Positions 9,340 through 18,139 of a stretch of DNA of 64,000 nucleotides are shown here, one piece after another. The stretch comes from Sediminibacterium ginsengisoli (GTDB taxonomy: Bacteria > Bacteroidota > Bacteroidia > Chitinophagales > Chitinophagaceae), in contig NZ_FUWH01000002.1 in assembly GCF_900167075.1 (NCBI RefSeq), positions 463,005 through 527,004 on the forward strand. The letters run 5' to 3'. How positions within the stretch are numbered: the stretch's first letter is position 1; each line of letters opens with the position of its first letter. Position numbers and translations under genes: made by a program. The notes under the pieces were generated by a model, which saw only the letters and a program-made list of their open reading frames with translations, was not told where the DNA came from and ran no database searches.

Positions 9340-11175
9340 ATGTATCATTCTCTTGAAGCCTGTCTGCTCGACCTGGAAAAGAACGGTCACCTGGTACGGA
9401 TCCGCGAAGAAGTGGATCCATATCTTGAAATGGCCGCCATTCATTTGCGTGTGCATGAAGCCGGCGGGCCGGCACTGCTGTTTGAACGGGTTAAAGGCTC
9501 GCGTTTCAGGGCCGCATCGAATATCTTCGGTACGCTCGAGAGGAGCCGTTTTATTTTCAGGGATACGCTTGCAGGCGTGCAGCAGCTGATCGAGCTGAAA
9601 TCAGATCCTCTGCAGGCGCTGAAAAAACCATTGAAACATTTTGGTGCGGCGATGGCGGCAGCCAAGGCTTTTCCGCTTAAAAATCCGATAAGCAAACCCG
9701 TGTTGTACCAGGAGATCTGTATTGCGGATATTCCGCAGATCCATCACTGGAAACAGGATGGTGGTGCTTTTGTAACACTGCCGCAGGTATATACGGAAGA
9801 CGCAGACCAGCCCGGTATCATGAAAGCCAACCTGGGTATGTACAGGATACAGCTTTCGGGGAATGAATACCAGATGAATAAGGAAATAGGCCTGCACTAC
9901 CAGCTGCACAGAGGGATCGGTGTACACCAGACCAAAGCAAACAGGAAGGGGATTCCCCTGAAAGTAAGTTGTTTTGTGGGTGGCCCGCCCGCGCATACAG
10001 TTGCGGCAGTAATGCCATTGCCGGAAGGGATCAGTGAAATGACATTTGCCGGTGTACTGGGTGGACGGAGATTCAGGTATACCTATAAAGATGGCTTCGG
10101 TATCAGTACGGATGCTGATTTTGTAATAACAGGAGAAGTGTATGCGGGCGAGATTAAGCCCGAAGGCCCTTTCGGAGATCATCTTGGTTATTACAGCCTG
10201 ATGCATGATTTCCCGCTGATGCGTGTACACAAAGTCTATGCACGCAAAAATGCCATATGGCCATTTACCGTTGTTGGCAGACCGCCACAGGAAGATACCA
10301 GCTTCGGTCAGCTGATACATGAAATAACCGGTGATGCCATTCCGCAGGAAATACCCGGTGTTAAGGAAGTACACGCAGTGGACGCGGCCGGTGTACACCC
10401 GTTATTACTTGCAATCGGAAGTGAACGCTATACGCCGTATATGCCTGCCAGACAGCCGGCAGAACTCCTGACGATCGCCAATCATATTTTAGGAACCGGA
10501 CAGTTAAGCCTTGCCAAATTTCTCTTTATTACTGCAGATGATTCAGGCAGCCTTTCCACACATCATGCCGGTACATTCATGCAATACCTGCTGGAAAGGA
10601 TCGATCTTACGCGCGATGTTCATTTCTACACCAATACTACTATCGATACACTGGATTATTCCGGTACAGGACTGAACACGGGAAGTAAAGTGGTGTTTGC
10701 CGCCTATGGCGATGTAAAACGTACGCTTGCTAAAGAAGTGCCTGCTGTTATGAACTTGTTGCATGGATTCGGTAAGGTTCAAATGGCCATGCCGGGTGTG
10801 GCATGTATTGAAACAAAAGCATTCTCTTCCTATCCTGATGCCGCCGCCGAAATGCTGGCGCTGGATGAAATGCTGCGCGATCATACCGATGCACTCAATG
10901 AACTTCCTTTCATTGTAGTATGCGATGATGCTGCATTTACTGCTGCATCACTCAATAATTACCTCTGGGTTACTTATACACGTTGTAATCCTTCACATGA
11001 TATTTATGGGATCAGCGCTTTTACCGAATATAAGCACTGGGGCTGCAAAGGCCCGCTGGTACTCGATGCCCGTATCAAACCGCATCATGCACCGGTACTG
11101 GAAAAAGATCCCGCTGTTGAAAAAGCCATTGATCGCTTATTCGGTAAAGGTGGTAGTCTGCATGGGGTGATCTGA
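9340..11175 (+). CDS. UbiD-family (prenylated-FMN) decarboxylase
   Basis: A 611-residue UbiD-type decarboxylase. The prFMN-binding half is recognisable in EYQMNKEIGLHYQLHRGIGVH, and the catalytic Glu region in PEGPFGDHLGYYS. The length fits the long 600-residue subgroup common in Bacteroidota. UbiD removes carboxyl groups from aromatic rings in ubiquinone or menaquinone synthesis. Because mqnA of the futalosine pathway lies at 20264 and Bacteroidota make menaquinone, this protein may perform the late naphthoate decarboxylation (MqnL-like); this is inference. No UbiX partner is visible. It converges on the next gene with a one-base gap. Confidence 0.85.
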   Translation: MYHSLEACLLDLEKNGHLVRIREEVDPYLEMAAIHLRVHEAGGPALLFERVKGSRFRAASNIFGTLERSRFIFRDTLAGVQQLIELKSDPLQALKKPLKHFGAAMAAAKAFPLKNPISKPVLYQEICIADIPQIHHWKQDGGAFVTLPQVYTEDADQPGIMKANLGMYRIQLSGNEYQMNKEIGLHYQLHRGIGVHQTKANRKGIPLKVSCFVGGPPAHTVAAVMPLPEGISEMTFAGVLGGRRFRYTYKDGFGISTDADFVITGEVYAGEIKPEGPFGDHLGYYSLMHDFPLMRVHKVYARKNAIWPFTVVGRPPQEDTSFGQLIHEITGDAIPQEIPGVKEVHAVDAAGVHPLLLAIGSERYTPYMPARQPAELLTIANHILGTGQLSLAKFLFITADDSGSLSTHHAGTFMQYLLERIDLTRDVHFYTNTTIDTLDYSGTGLNTGSKVVFAAYGDVKRTLAKEVPAVMNLLHGFGKVQMAMPGVACIETKAFSSYPDAAAEMLALDEMLRDHTDALNELPFIVVCDDAAFTAASLNNYLWVTYTRCNPSHDIYGISAFTEYKHWGCKGPLVLDARIKPHHAPVLEKDPAVEKAIDRLFGKGGSLHGVI

Positions 11176-11176
11176 T

Positions 11177-12205
11177 TTAATCATGCCACCATGGGCGGGT
11201 TACTGCAGAATCCAGGCTGAATGATTCGCCGATCATGGGAGTGACCAGTTTCAGCTTCTTTTCCGCTGCCGATTTTGTAACACGGTCTGCCGGTTCATTC
11301 CAGCTATGGTTAGAAAGCCGGAATTTAGCCCAGTGTACCGGCAGCAATAGGGCAGCATGCAGGTCGAGCGCAGCCTGTACCGTTTCTTCGGGTAACATAT
11401 GGATCGCCGGCCAGTCGTAACCATATTGTCCGCATTCAAGTATGGCAAGATCAAAAGACCCGAAATGTTCCCCGATTTTTTTGAACTGCGCATCATAGCC
11501 CGAATCGCCGCCTAAGAATAAACGGAAGCCGGGCAATTGCAATACGAATGAAGCCCATAATGTTTTTGCTCTTGCAAGACCGCGACCCGAAAAATGCCGT
11601 GCAGGTGTTGCGGTAAGCTTTATGTCATTATTAATAGAAGCCTGTTCCCACCAGTCCAGTTCTGTAATCATCTCCGGTTTAAATCCCCAGTATTCAAGAT
11701 GCGAACCTACACCCAGTGGTGTTATAACCTGTTTTACTTTTGACTTAAGTGCTTTTACAGTCTGCATGTCGAGATGGTCGTAATGATCATGTGTGATCAG
11801 CAATACATCGATCTCCGGAAATTGGGCAGGATCAAAAATGCCCGTTCCGTTGAAAGCTTTACCAAAAATGGGGAAGGGAGATGCGAAACCGCTGAATACA
11901 GGATCTGCCAATAGGGTGAAACCCAGGTGCCGGATTATATAAGACGAATGACCGAACCAGGTAATTACAGGATTTTCAGGCGTCTGGCTGCCAAAAGAGA
12001 AAGGCTGTGCGGGAACCGGGGCTGCCGGAACAGAAGATGCCGGCCTGTTATTGAAATCCTTCAGTATTTTGAAAAAAGAAGTTCCTTCACGCATAACGGC
12101 AGTCGGCTCGATATTCTGAAACCTCCCATCGCGGTAATTGGGCGATTGTTCTATCCGCTGTTGTCTCTGACCGGAGGGCTTATGCCCGAATGCCTGTAAT
12201 CCCAT
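11177..12205 (-). CDS. MBL-fold metallo-hydrolase, NAPE-PLD/UlaG-like
   Basis: A 342-residue metallo-beta-lactamase-fold protein. The metal motif THDHYDHLD is intact, with further ligands in GGDSGYD and HWAKF near the C terminus. The layout matches the bacterial NAPE-phospholipase D-like / UlaG-like group, which cleaves phosphodiester or lactone bonds. The first ATG is at 12205. About 65 N-terminal residues precede the fold (PSGQRQQRIEQSPNYRDGRF), typical of this subgroup. The true substrate cannot be assigned. Confidence 0.8.
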   Translation of the reverse strand: MGLQAFGHKPSGQRQQRIEQSPNYRDGRFQNIEPTAVMREGTSFFKILKDFNNRPASSVPAAPVPAQPFSFGSQTPENPVITWFGHSSYIIRHLGFTLLADPVFSGFASPFPIFGKAFNGTGIFDPAQFPEIDVLLITHDHYDHLDMQTVKALKSKVKQVITPLGVGSHLEYWGFKPEMITELDWWEQASINNDIKLTATPARHFSGRGLARAKTLWASFVLQLPGFRLFLGGDSGYDAQFKKIGEHFGSFDLAILECGQYGYDWPAIHMLPEETVQAALDLHAALLLPVHWAKFRLSNHSWNEPADRVTKSAAEKKLKLVTPMIGESFSLDSAVTRPWWHD

Positions 12206-12356
12206 CAATTTTCGTTTTAATGAAAGACGTATGGAGTGTATGGATATTGTATAGCGCCTTCAATTTACAGACCAGCCGGAATAAAACGATCCGGGGAACT
12301 GTTTTTGACGCATCAACCGGCAGAAATAGTATTTTTGAAGCTATCAGCCAAACAGC

Positions 12357-13961
12357 ATGCAAGAACAACAATCAACTTCTCCTGACATGCTTCAGTACGA
12401 AGCGCTCTTTAACCATGCATCCATGGGCATTGTTGTGCTGGATAACAAAGGGATGATCCGTTCTGCCAACCCTTATGCGTTGAAACTGTTTGGGTATGAA
12501 CCGGGTGAGTTGACGGGGAAAGCTATCGAAGTACTGATTCCGCAGCGTTATCATCACCGCCATGTGGGCCACAGGGAAGGCTATACGCATCATCCCAATA
12601 ACAGGCCCATGGGATTGGGAATGGATCTGTTCGCGATCAAGAAAGACGGGACGGAGTTTCCGGTGGAAGTCAGCCTTGGTAATTACCAGGATAAAGGCGA
12701 AGTAAGCGTGATCGCTTTTGTCAGTGATATTTCAATCAGGAAACGCACGGAAGCCCAGATAGAGAAAATGAATGCAGAACTGGAAGCAACGGTGGTACAG
12801 AGAACCCGCGACCTGCAGCTTACGCTGGATGAACTTAAAACGTCGCGCGGCCGGTTACAGGAATTGCACCTGTACCAGAAAGCATTGCTGGATAATGCGG
12901 GCGTAATGATCATAGCTACAGATGAACACGGTATCATCCGCCTGTTCAATCCTGAAGCATCAGCGCGATTGGGTTATGATGAAGCAGAAGTGATCGGTAA
13001 AGCTTCCATCACTTTATTGCATGCGCCTGACCAGGAAAGTGATGCCGATCTGTTCAATACGCTGGTTGCAGGTTCGGAGCAGGGCCTGCATGAAGATGCG
13101 GAATATAACTATATCACCAAAGATGGTGTTGTATTCCCGGTTTCACTCACGATTTCCGCTGTAAAAGATGAGCAGGGGAAGGTCACTGGCTTCGTGGCCG
13201 TGGCCATCGATATTGCAGCGAGGAAACAGGCAGAGAAAGAATTGCATAAGGCACTGGAAAAAGAGAAGGAGCTCAACGAACTGAAGTCTGGTTTTGTTTC
13301 CATGGCTTCGCACGAATTCCGGACACCGCTCAGTACCATTCTTTCCTCTACTTACCTGATCGAGAAATATATCAAAACCGAAGAACAGCCCAGCCGCGAC
13401 AGGCATCTCGGCCGGATCAAATCATCTGTGGCGATGCTTACGGAAATACTGAATGATTTCCTGAGTGTAGGTAAAATTGAAGAAGGCAAAATACAGGTGC
13501 GGCCTGCGGAATTCGATATTCATGAAACGGTGGAATCTGTTATCGAAGAGGTTCGGCATAATCTTAAAAAACAACAGGGGATCCATTATACACATGAAGG
13601 AGAGGCGGTATTCATACTGGATGTATCGTTGCTGAAACATATACTGATGAATCTCTTGTCCAATGCAGGCAAATTCTCACCGGAAAACAGTACTATCGAG
13701 GTGAGAACAAGCTGCCATAACAAACAGTTCCTGCTCGCAGTTAAAGACCATGGTATCGGTATTTCTAAGGAAGACCAGCAGCACCTCATGGAAAGATTCT
13801 TCCGCGGTGCCAATGCTGCCAATATACAGGGAACAGGTCTGGGGCTGCACATCGTATCCAAATATGCGGAACTCATGCATGGCAAAGTGACCTGCAACAG
13901 TGAGATCGGAAAAGGAACAGAATTTATAATAGTCTTTCAGGCAAAACAGAACGGAGAATGA
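12357..13961 (+). CDS. PAS-PAS hybrid-free sensor histidine kinase
   Basis: A 534-residue soluble kinase with no membrane helices or signal peptide. PAS domain 1 covers about 14-130 and has a histidine-rich stretch around residues 65-79. A short coiled segment (133-170) leads to PAS domain 2 (about 172-290). HisKA has the phospho-acceptor His319 in ASHEFRTPLS, and the HATPase has an N-box near 428-439 (MNLLSNAGKF) and GTGLGLHIV. It presumably reads a cytoplasmic signal such as redox or small ligands through its PAS domains. Its stop overlaps the start of the response regulator by four bases (ATGA), so the two are co-translated partners. Confidence 0.92.
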   Translation: MQEQQSTSPDMLQYEALFNHASMGIVVLDNKGMIRSANPYALKLFGYEPGELTGKAIEVLIPQRYHHRHVGHREGYTHHPNNRPMGLGMDLFAIKKDGTEFPVEVSLGNYQDKGEVSVIAFVSDISIRKRTEAQIEKMNAELEATVVQRTRDLQLTLDELKTSRGRLQELHLYQKALLDNAGVMIIATDEHGIIRLFNPEASARLGYDEAEVIGKASITLLHAPDQESDADLFNTLVAGSEQGLHEDAEYNYITKDGVVFPVSLTISAVKDEQGKVTGFVAVAIDIAARKQAEKELHKALEKEKELNELKSGFVSMASHEFRTPLSTILSSTYLIEKYIKTEEQPSRDRHLGRIKSSVAMLTEILNDFLSVGKIEEGKIQVRPAEFDIHETVESVIEEVRHNLKKQQGIHYTHEGEAVFILDVSLLKHILMNLLSNAGKFSPENSTIEVRTSCHNKQFLLAVKDHGIGISKEDQQHLMERFFRGANAANIQGTGLGLHIVSKYAELMHGKVTCNSEIGKGTEFIIVFQAKQNGE

Positions 13962-15019
13962 AAACAATATTACTGATCGAGGATAATGATGATATCCGCG
14001 ATAATATCGCCGAGATACTCGAACTGTCGAGCTACACTGTCATTACAGCCGCAAACGGTAAAATAGGTGTGGAAAAAGCCATTGCCGGCAAACCGGATCT
14101 GATCATCTGCGACATCATGATGCCCGAACTCGATGGTTATGGCGTATTGCACGCTGTTCACCGGAATGAAAGCATCAGGCATACACCTTTCATCTTCCTC
14201 ACCGCGAAAACAGAAAGAGCTGATTTTAGAAAAGGAATGGAAGCGGGGGCTGATGATTATATCACAAAACCTTTCAACGGCACTGAACTGCTCAATGCGG
14301 TAGACAGGCGACTGAAAAAAGCCGAATTGCTGAAAAAAGAACTGCAGCCCGGTCTCGATGGCTTGCAGGACCTCATGGAATATGCAGGCGACACCCGGAA
14401 AGTGCTTTCTGATTTTACCGGTAACCGGAATGTAAATAAATACAAACGCAAGCAGGCTGTATATGCAGAAGGCAACCGCGCAGATTATCTCTATTATGTA
14501 ACGAAGGGTAAGATCAAAGCGTTTAAAAGTAATGAAGACGGGAAGGAACTCGTTACAGAATTATACAGCCCGGGTGATTTTATCGGTTATACATCACTGA
14601 TTGAAGGAACTGTTTATAAAGACTCCGCGGAAGCAATCGAAGATGCTGAGCTGGCAATGATTCCCAAACGTGATTTTGAACAGCTGCTGAATAATAACCG
14701 TGAGATCGCCATGAAGTTCATGAGCCTGCTGGCGAAGAATGTTGCGGAAAAAGAAAAACAATTGCTGAGTCTGGCTTATAATTCTCTGCGTAAAAAAGTG
14801 GCAGAAGCTTTGCTTTTGTTAAGGAACAAATACCACCAGTCTCAGACCGAAGAATTTTCGATCGATCTCAGTCGCGAAAACCTGGCCACAATTGCCGGAA
14901 CGGCTACTGAATCGCTGATCCGTACACTAAGCGATTTTCGTACTGAAAAAATGATCGATATCCAGGAAGGACGTATTATTATCAAAGACGTGCGAAAACT
15001 GGAGCAGCTGCTGAATTAA
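13958..15019 (+). CDS. REC-CRP response regulator
   Basis: A 353-residue protein that fuses a receiver domain to a Crp/Fnr-type output. The receiver holds the acidic pair Glu8-Asp9, the phospho-acceptor Asp52 (IICDIMMPELDG) and Lys104 (TKPF). A linker is followed by a cyclic-nucleotide-binding-type beta-roll (about 150-265, EGNRADYLYYVTKGKIKAF onward). A Crp winged helix (about 295-350) contains ENLATIAGTATESLIRTLSDF. Phosphorylation by the overlapping upstream kinase probably replaces or adds to ligand control of DNA binding. Targets are unknown. Confidence 0.92.
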   Translation: MKTILLIEDNDDIRDNIAEILELSSYTVITAANGKIGVEKAIAGKPDLIICDIMMPELDGYGVLHAVHRNESIRHTPFIFLTAKTERADFRKGMEAGADDYITKPFNGTELLNAVDRRLKKAELLKKELQPGLDGLQDLMEYAGDTRKVLSDFTGNRNVNKYKRKQAVYAEGNRADYLYYVTKGKIKAFKSNEDGKELVTELYSPGDFIGYTSLIEGTVYKDSAEAIEDAELAMIPKRDFEQLLNNNREIAMKFMSLLAKNVAEKEKQLLSLAYNSLRKKVAEALLLLRNKYHQSQTEEFSIDLSRENLATIAGTATESLIRTLSDFRTEKMIDIQEGRIIIKDVRKLEQLLN

Positions 15020-15024
15020 ATTGC

Positions 15025-15411
15025 TCAGATATTATTGGTCAGGAAAAGATTGAAGTCCTGCTTCAGCTGTAAAGCGTTTTTCTCTGCATGGGCCATCAGT
15101 TGCCTGATACCGGCCATTTTTGTTCTCATGATGCTGCTAGTCTCTTTTTCAAGCGCCTGATCCAGTTTGGCAATATCATCTCTCAGCAAACCGATCCGTG
15201 CATCCTCCCTGAGTAATATTTCCTGGAAGGAATCTATATCCGGCAGGAGGCGCTGGTCAAAATTGTCTTTCAGTATATCTGCGAGCCTGTTCTTCATCCG
15301 GATATTTTCTTCCATAATGAATGAGAGGTGTCTTTTCCACGTATCCGCTTCATACTTCAGTTGCTTGAACAACAGGTTGTTTTCGATTATAACAGGCGCT
15401 TGCATTTTCAT
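15025..15411 (-). CDS. Hypothetical coiled-coil protein
   Basis: A 128-residue, highly helical, charged protein (heptad-like Leu/Ile spacing, for example IGLLRDDIAKLDQALEKE). It has no Cys, signal peptide or membrane segment. Two starts are possible (ATG 15411 or 15405). It converges on the response regulator with a 5-bp gap. It is not recognised as any named family. Confidence 0.65.
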   Translation of the reverse strand: MKMQAPVIIENNLLFKQLKYEADTWKRHLSFIMEENIRMKNRLADILKDNFDQRLLPDIDSFQEILLREDARIGLLRDDIAKLDQALEKETSSIMRTKMAGIRQLMAHAEKNALQLKQDFNLFLTNNI

Positions 15412-15539
15412 TAGCTACAAAATAGAAGCCCAAAGGTACCGGTATGGGAAAACAGGCTTTAAGATACCAGTCATGCAGCTGTATGATTATGGTCAGGAAT
15501 ACCTGTGAAAAGCTGAAAAACAATCGGTTATAAACGTTT

Positions 15540-16007
15540 TTAATCGTTTTTTATTCTGCTGCTCAGGTAGCCATAGGTCCAGGTACCTGCCACTGCGCTG
15601 GCCAGCACAACAATTACAACAAGTGCCCCTGTTCCGATCTGGGCAAACAGCGGCCCGGGACAGGCGCCGGTCAAACCCCAGCCTAACCCGAAGATCAGGC
15701 CGCCCCAGATCTGACCCTGTTTGAATTTTTTTGGCTGGATAGTGATCTTTTCACCATCCAGTGTTCTGATGCCAAACTTCCTGATCAGCCATACGGATAA
15801 CGCCGCTGTGATCACTGCGGTGCCGATCACGCCATACATATGAAAGCTCTGAAGTCTGAACATTTCCTGTATCCGGAACCAGGAGATGATCTCCGCTTTC
15901 ACAAAAACGATCCCGAACATAATACCTGTTAAAAGATACCGTAAATAATGTTTGCGGCCTTTTTCAGCTGTGTTGGTTGTATTGTTTACAGAATAGGTTG
16001 TTGACAT
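15540..16007 (-). CDS. YeeE/YedE-type membrane protein, DUF6691-like half-transporter
   Basis: A 155-residue protein with four likely membrane helices. The hallmark is GLTGACPGPLFAQIG, whose CPGP cysteine is characteristic of the second half of split YeeE/YedE sulfur transporters. It lies 9 bp downstream of the other half (16017) and in one operon with a persulfide dioxygenase. This context points to import or export of thiosulfate or related sulfur species. It is the last gene of the unit; no clear hairpin follows it. Confidence 0.88.
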   Translation of the reverse strand: MSTTYSVNNTTNTAEKGRKHYLRYLLTGIMFGIVFVKAEIISWFRIQEMFRLQSFHMYGVIGTAVITAALSVWLIRKFGIRTLDGEKITIQPKKFKQGQIWGGLIFGLGWGLTGACPGPLFAQIGTGALVVIVVLASAVAGTWTYGYLSSRIKND

Positions 16008-16016
16008 TTGTATCGG

Positions 16017-16580
16017 TTATAATGCAAGAATAAAAGGCAGGATGAGGTTTGCCATGATAAATCCACCCGCCATGAAACAAATGGTGGCTACCAGTGATGG
16101 CCATTGCAATGTACTCAGACCCATGATCGAATGGCCGCTTGTGCAGCCGCCGGCATAACGCGTGCCGAAACCCACCAGAAAACCGCCGCCTACGAGCATC
16201 ACCCAGCCTCTCAATGTCAGCAGGGATCCGAAATTGAATAATTGCCGCGGAACCATATTGCTGTAGTCGGTAATGCCGTAAGATTTTAATTGTTGTACCA
16301 GTTCTGGATTAACCTTTATATCCTGCCCATTACTGAGAAAGGTAGCTGCAATATATCCGCCGATAAGAATGCCTGCTGCAAATACAAGGTTCCAGCGCTC
16401 TTTTCGCCAGTCATACCTGAAGAATGAAACTTTCCCCGGGAAACAGGAAGCGCAGATATGGCGCAGGTTAGCTGAAATGCCGAACTGCTTATTTCCTGCG
16501 ATCAGCAAAACGGGAACGGTAAGCCCGATCAATATCCCCGCCACATACCAGGGCCAGGGCTCTTTCAATATAGACATCAT
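16017..16580 (-). CDS. YeeE/YedE-type sulfur transporter subunit
   Basis: A 187-residue integral membrane protein. It carries the TsuA/YeeE signature GGCTSGHSIMGLS, with the cysteine that in characterised family members passes thiosulfate through the channel. About five hydrophobic segments are visible. It is encoded between the dioxygenase-rhodanese gene (33-bp gap) and its companion half (9-bp gap). Together the two halves resemble PmpA/PmpB-type pairs found next to persulfide-detoxifying enzymes. Confidence 0.9.
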   Translation of the reverse strand: MMSILKEPWPWYVAGILIGLTVPVLLIAGNKQFGISANLRHICASCFPGKVSFFRYDWRKERWNLVFAAGILIGGYIAATFLSNGQDIKVNPELVQQLKSYGITDYSNMVPRQLFNFGSLLTLRGWVMLVGGGFLVGFGTRYAGGCTSGHSIMGLSTLQWPSLVATICFMAGGFIMANLILPFILAL

Positions 16581-16613
16581 CAGATTTTCTTTAAAGGTAA
16601 ACAGCAGTTGTGA

Positions 16614-18023
16614 TTATAACATGGTCATCGGGCATTTATAATCTGTAATCTCAAACAGTCCGCTGCTCTTCAATGCCTGGAATCCCCCGTTTACATTGAT
16701 CATGTTATTATAACCCCGCGCTTTTAAGATAGAACAAAAGATCATCGACCGGTAACCGCTTGCGCAATGAACATAATAGGTACGTTCTTTATCCAGTTCC
16801 GGCAAATGCTGGTTGATATAATCCAACGGAACATTGATCGCATTTACAAGATGCTCGCTTTCATATTCACTTTGCCTCCGCACATCCAGTACAGGAGCTT
16901 GTTCTGTTTTTGCTGCCATTTCCACAGCTGTGATGCAGCTGATCTGATCTGTCGCTTTCCCGGCTGCTTTCCAAGCATTAAATCCACCTTCGAGATAACC
17001 GATGCAATGATCATATCCGATCCTTGCAAGCCTGGTAATGGTTTCTTCCTCGCGGCCCGCTTCGGTTACCAGTAAGATCTTTTGCTGAATATCGGGGATC
17101 AGTGTTCCTGCCCATGGTGCAAAACTGCCATCGATACCGATATTAACGGATCCCGGGATAAAGCCTGCTGCAAACATATCCGGCGTTCTTGTATCGATCA
17201 GCAGAACTTCGTCATTTTGCGCAGCTTTTTCAAAATCGGCAATGTTGAGTCCTTTTTTACTGCGTTCAATAACTGTGTCAAAGCTTTCGTATCCGTTCAG
17301 ATTGAGCAATACATTCTCCGGGAAATAGCCGGGAGGCGGTGTTAATCCGGTTGTGACTTCTTTGATAAACTGTTCACGCGTCATTGGCTGCAGTGCATAA
17401 TTTACTGCGCGCTGATGTCCCAGGGTATCTGTGGTTTCACGGCTCATATTCTTGCCGCAGGCACTGCCGGCCCCATGTGCAGGATAAATAATGATGCCGT
17501 CTTCCAGCGGAAGGATTTTGTTGTGCAGTGAATCGTACAGCAACCCCGCAAGCATGTCTTCCGTTAAAGATGCGTTTACTTTCTGGGCAAGGTCCGGCCT
17601 GCCCACATCACCGATGAATAATGTGTCGCCGGTAAATAAAGCTTTATTGTTACCTTTTTCGTCTTTCAGGAGAAAGCAGCTGCTCTCCATGGTATGGCCT
17701 GGCGTATGTAATACCTGGAATGAAATATCTCCTACAGTGAGTATTTCCCCGTCTTCAGCTACATGTGCCGTAAAACCTGGTTTCGCAGTCGGGCCGTAAA
17801 CAATGGTTGCGCCTGTTTTTGCAGCCAGGTCGAGATGCCCGCTTACAAAATCGGCATGAAAATGTGTTTCGAAAATATATTTGATCTGTGCGCCATCATT
17901 GGCAGCTCTGCGGAGATAAGGTTCTGTTTCGCGCAGGGGGTCGATGATCACGGCTTCGCCATTGCTTTCAATATAATAAGCGCCCTGTGCCAGGCAGCCG
18001 GTGTAAATCTGTTCTATTTTCAT
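16614..18023 (-). CDS. Persulfide dioxygenase-rhodanese fusion (CstB-like)
   Basis: A 469-residue three-domain enzyme. The N-terminal MBL/ETHE1-like dioxygenase (about 1-250) shows THFHADFVSGH (His54, His56, Asp58), His110 and Asp133 for iron. A first rhodanese-like domain (about 265-360) lacks a catalytic cysteine: LVTEAGREEE replaces the loop. A second rhodanese domain (about 370-465) is active by sequence, with Cys420 in HCASGYRS. This order matches CstB, which converts low-molecular-weight persulfides to thiosulfate or sulfite. The ATG at 18023 gives the canonical KIEQIYTGCLAQ start. It heads the YeeE/YedE genes and lies 61 bp downstream of a Crp-type palindrome. Confidence 0.93.
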   Translation of the reverse strand: MKIEQIYTGCLAQGAYYIESNGEAVIIDPLRETEPYLRRAANDGAQIKYIFETHFHADFVSGHLDLAAKTGATIVYGPTAKPGFTAHVAEDGEILTVGDISFQVLHTPGHTMESSCFLLKDEKGNNKALFTGDTLFIGDVGRPDLAQKVNASLTEDMLAGLLYDSLHNKILPLEDGIIIYPAHGAGSACGKNMSRETTDTLGHQRAVNYALQPMTREQFIKEVTTGLTPPPGYFPENVLLNLNGYESFDTVIERSKKGLNIADFEKAAQNDEVLLIDTRTPDMFAAGFIPGSVNIGIDGSFAPWAGTLIPDIQQKILLVTEAGREEETITRLARIGYDHCIGYLEGGFNAWKAAGKATDQISCITAVEMAAKTEQAPVLDVRRQSEYESEHLVNAINVPLDYINQHLPELDKERTYYVHCASGYRSMIFCSILKARGYNNMINVNGGFQALKSSGLFEITDYKCPMTML

Positions 18024-18083
18024 ATATGCTGTTTTTACAGGTAAGTGAATATTGCAAAACTGGCATATACGCAATTAATGAAA

Positions 18084-18099
18084 CGTGACATTGGTCACG
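18084..18099. promoter_or_regulatory. Crp/Fnr-type operator (CGTGAC-N4-GTCACG)
   Basis: A perfect 16-bp inverted repeat containing GTGA-N6-TCAC, the classical Crp/Fnr spacing. It stands between the Crp-type regulator gene and the dioxygenase gene it should control, upstream of a possible minus-strand -33 TTG (18072-18074). That position suits activation. Confidence 0.7.
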
Positions 18100-18139
18100 C
18101 CGATGGCTGATCAATGTCTGAAAAGGGAATTCTGAACAA

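Noticed and set aside
9601-10398. 265-codon minus-strand frame inside the UbiD gene
   Set aside because: Shadow of the UbiD frame; composition rich in His/Tyr/Cys as expected for antisense frames.
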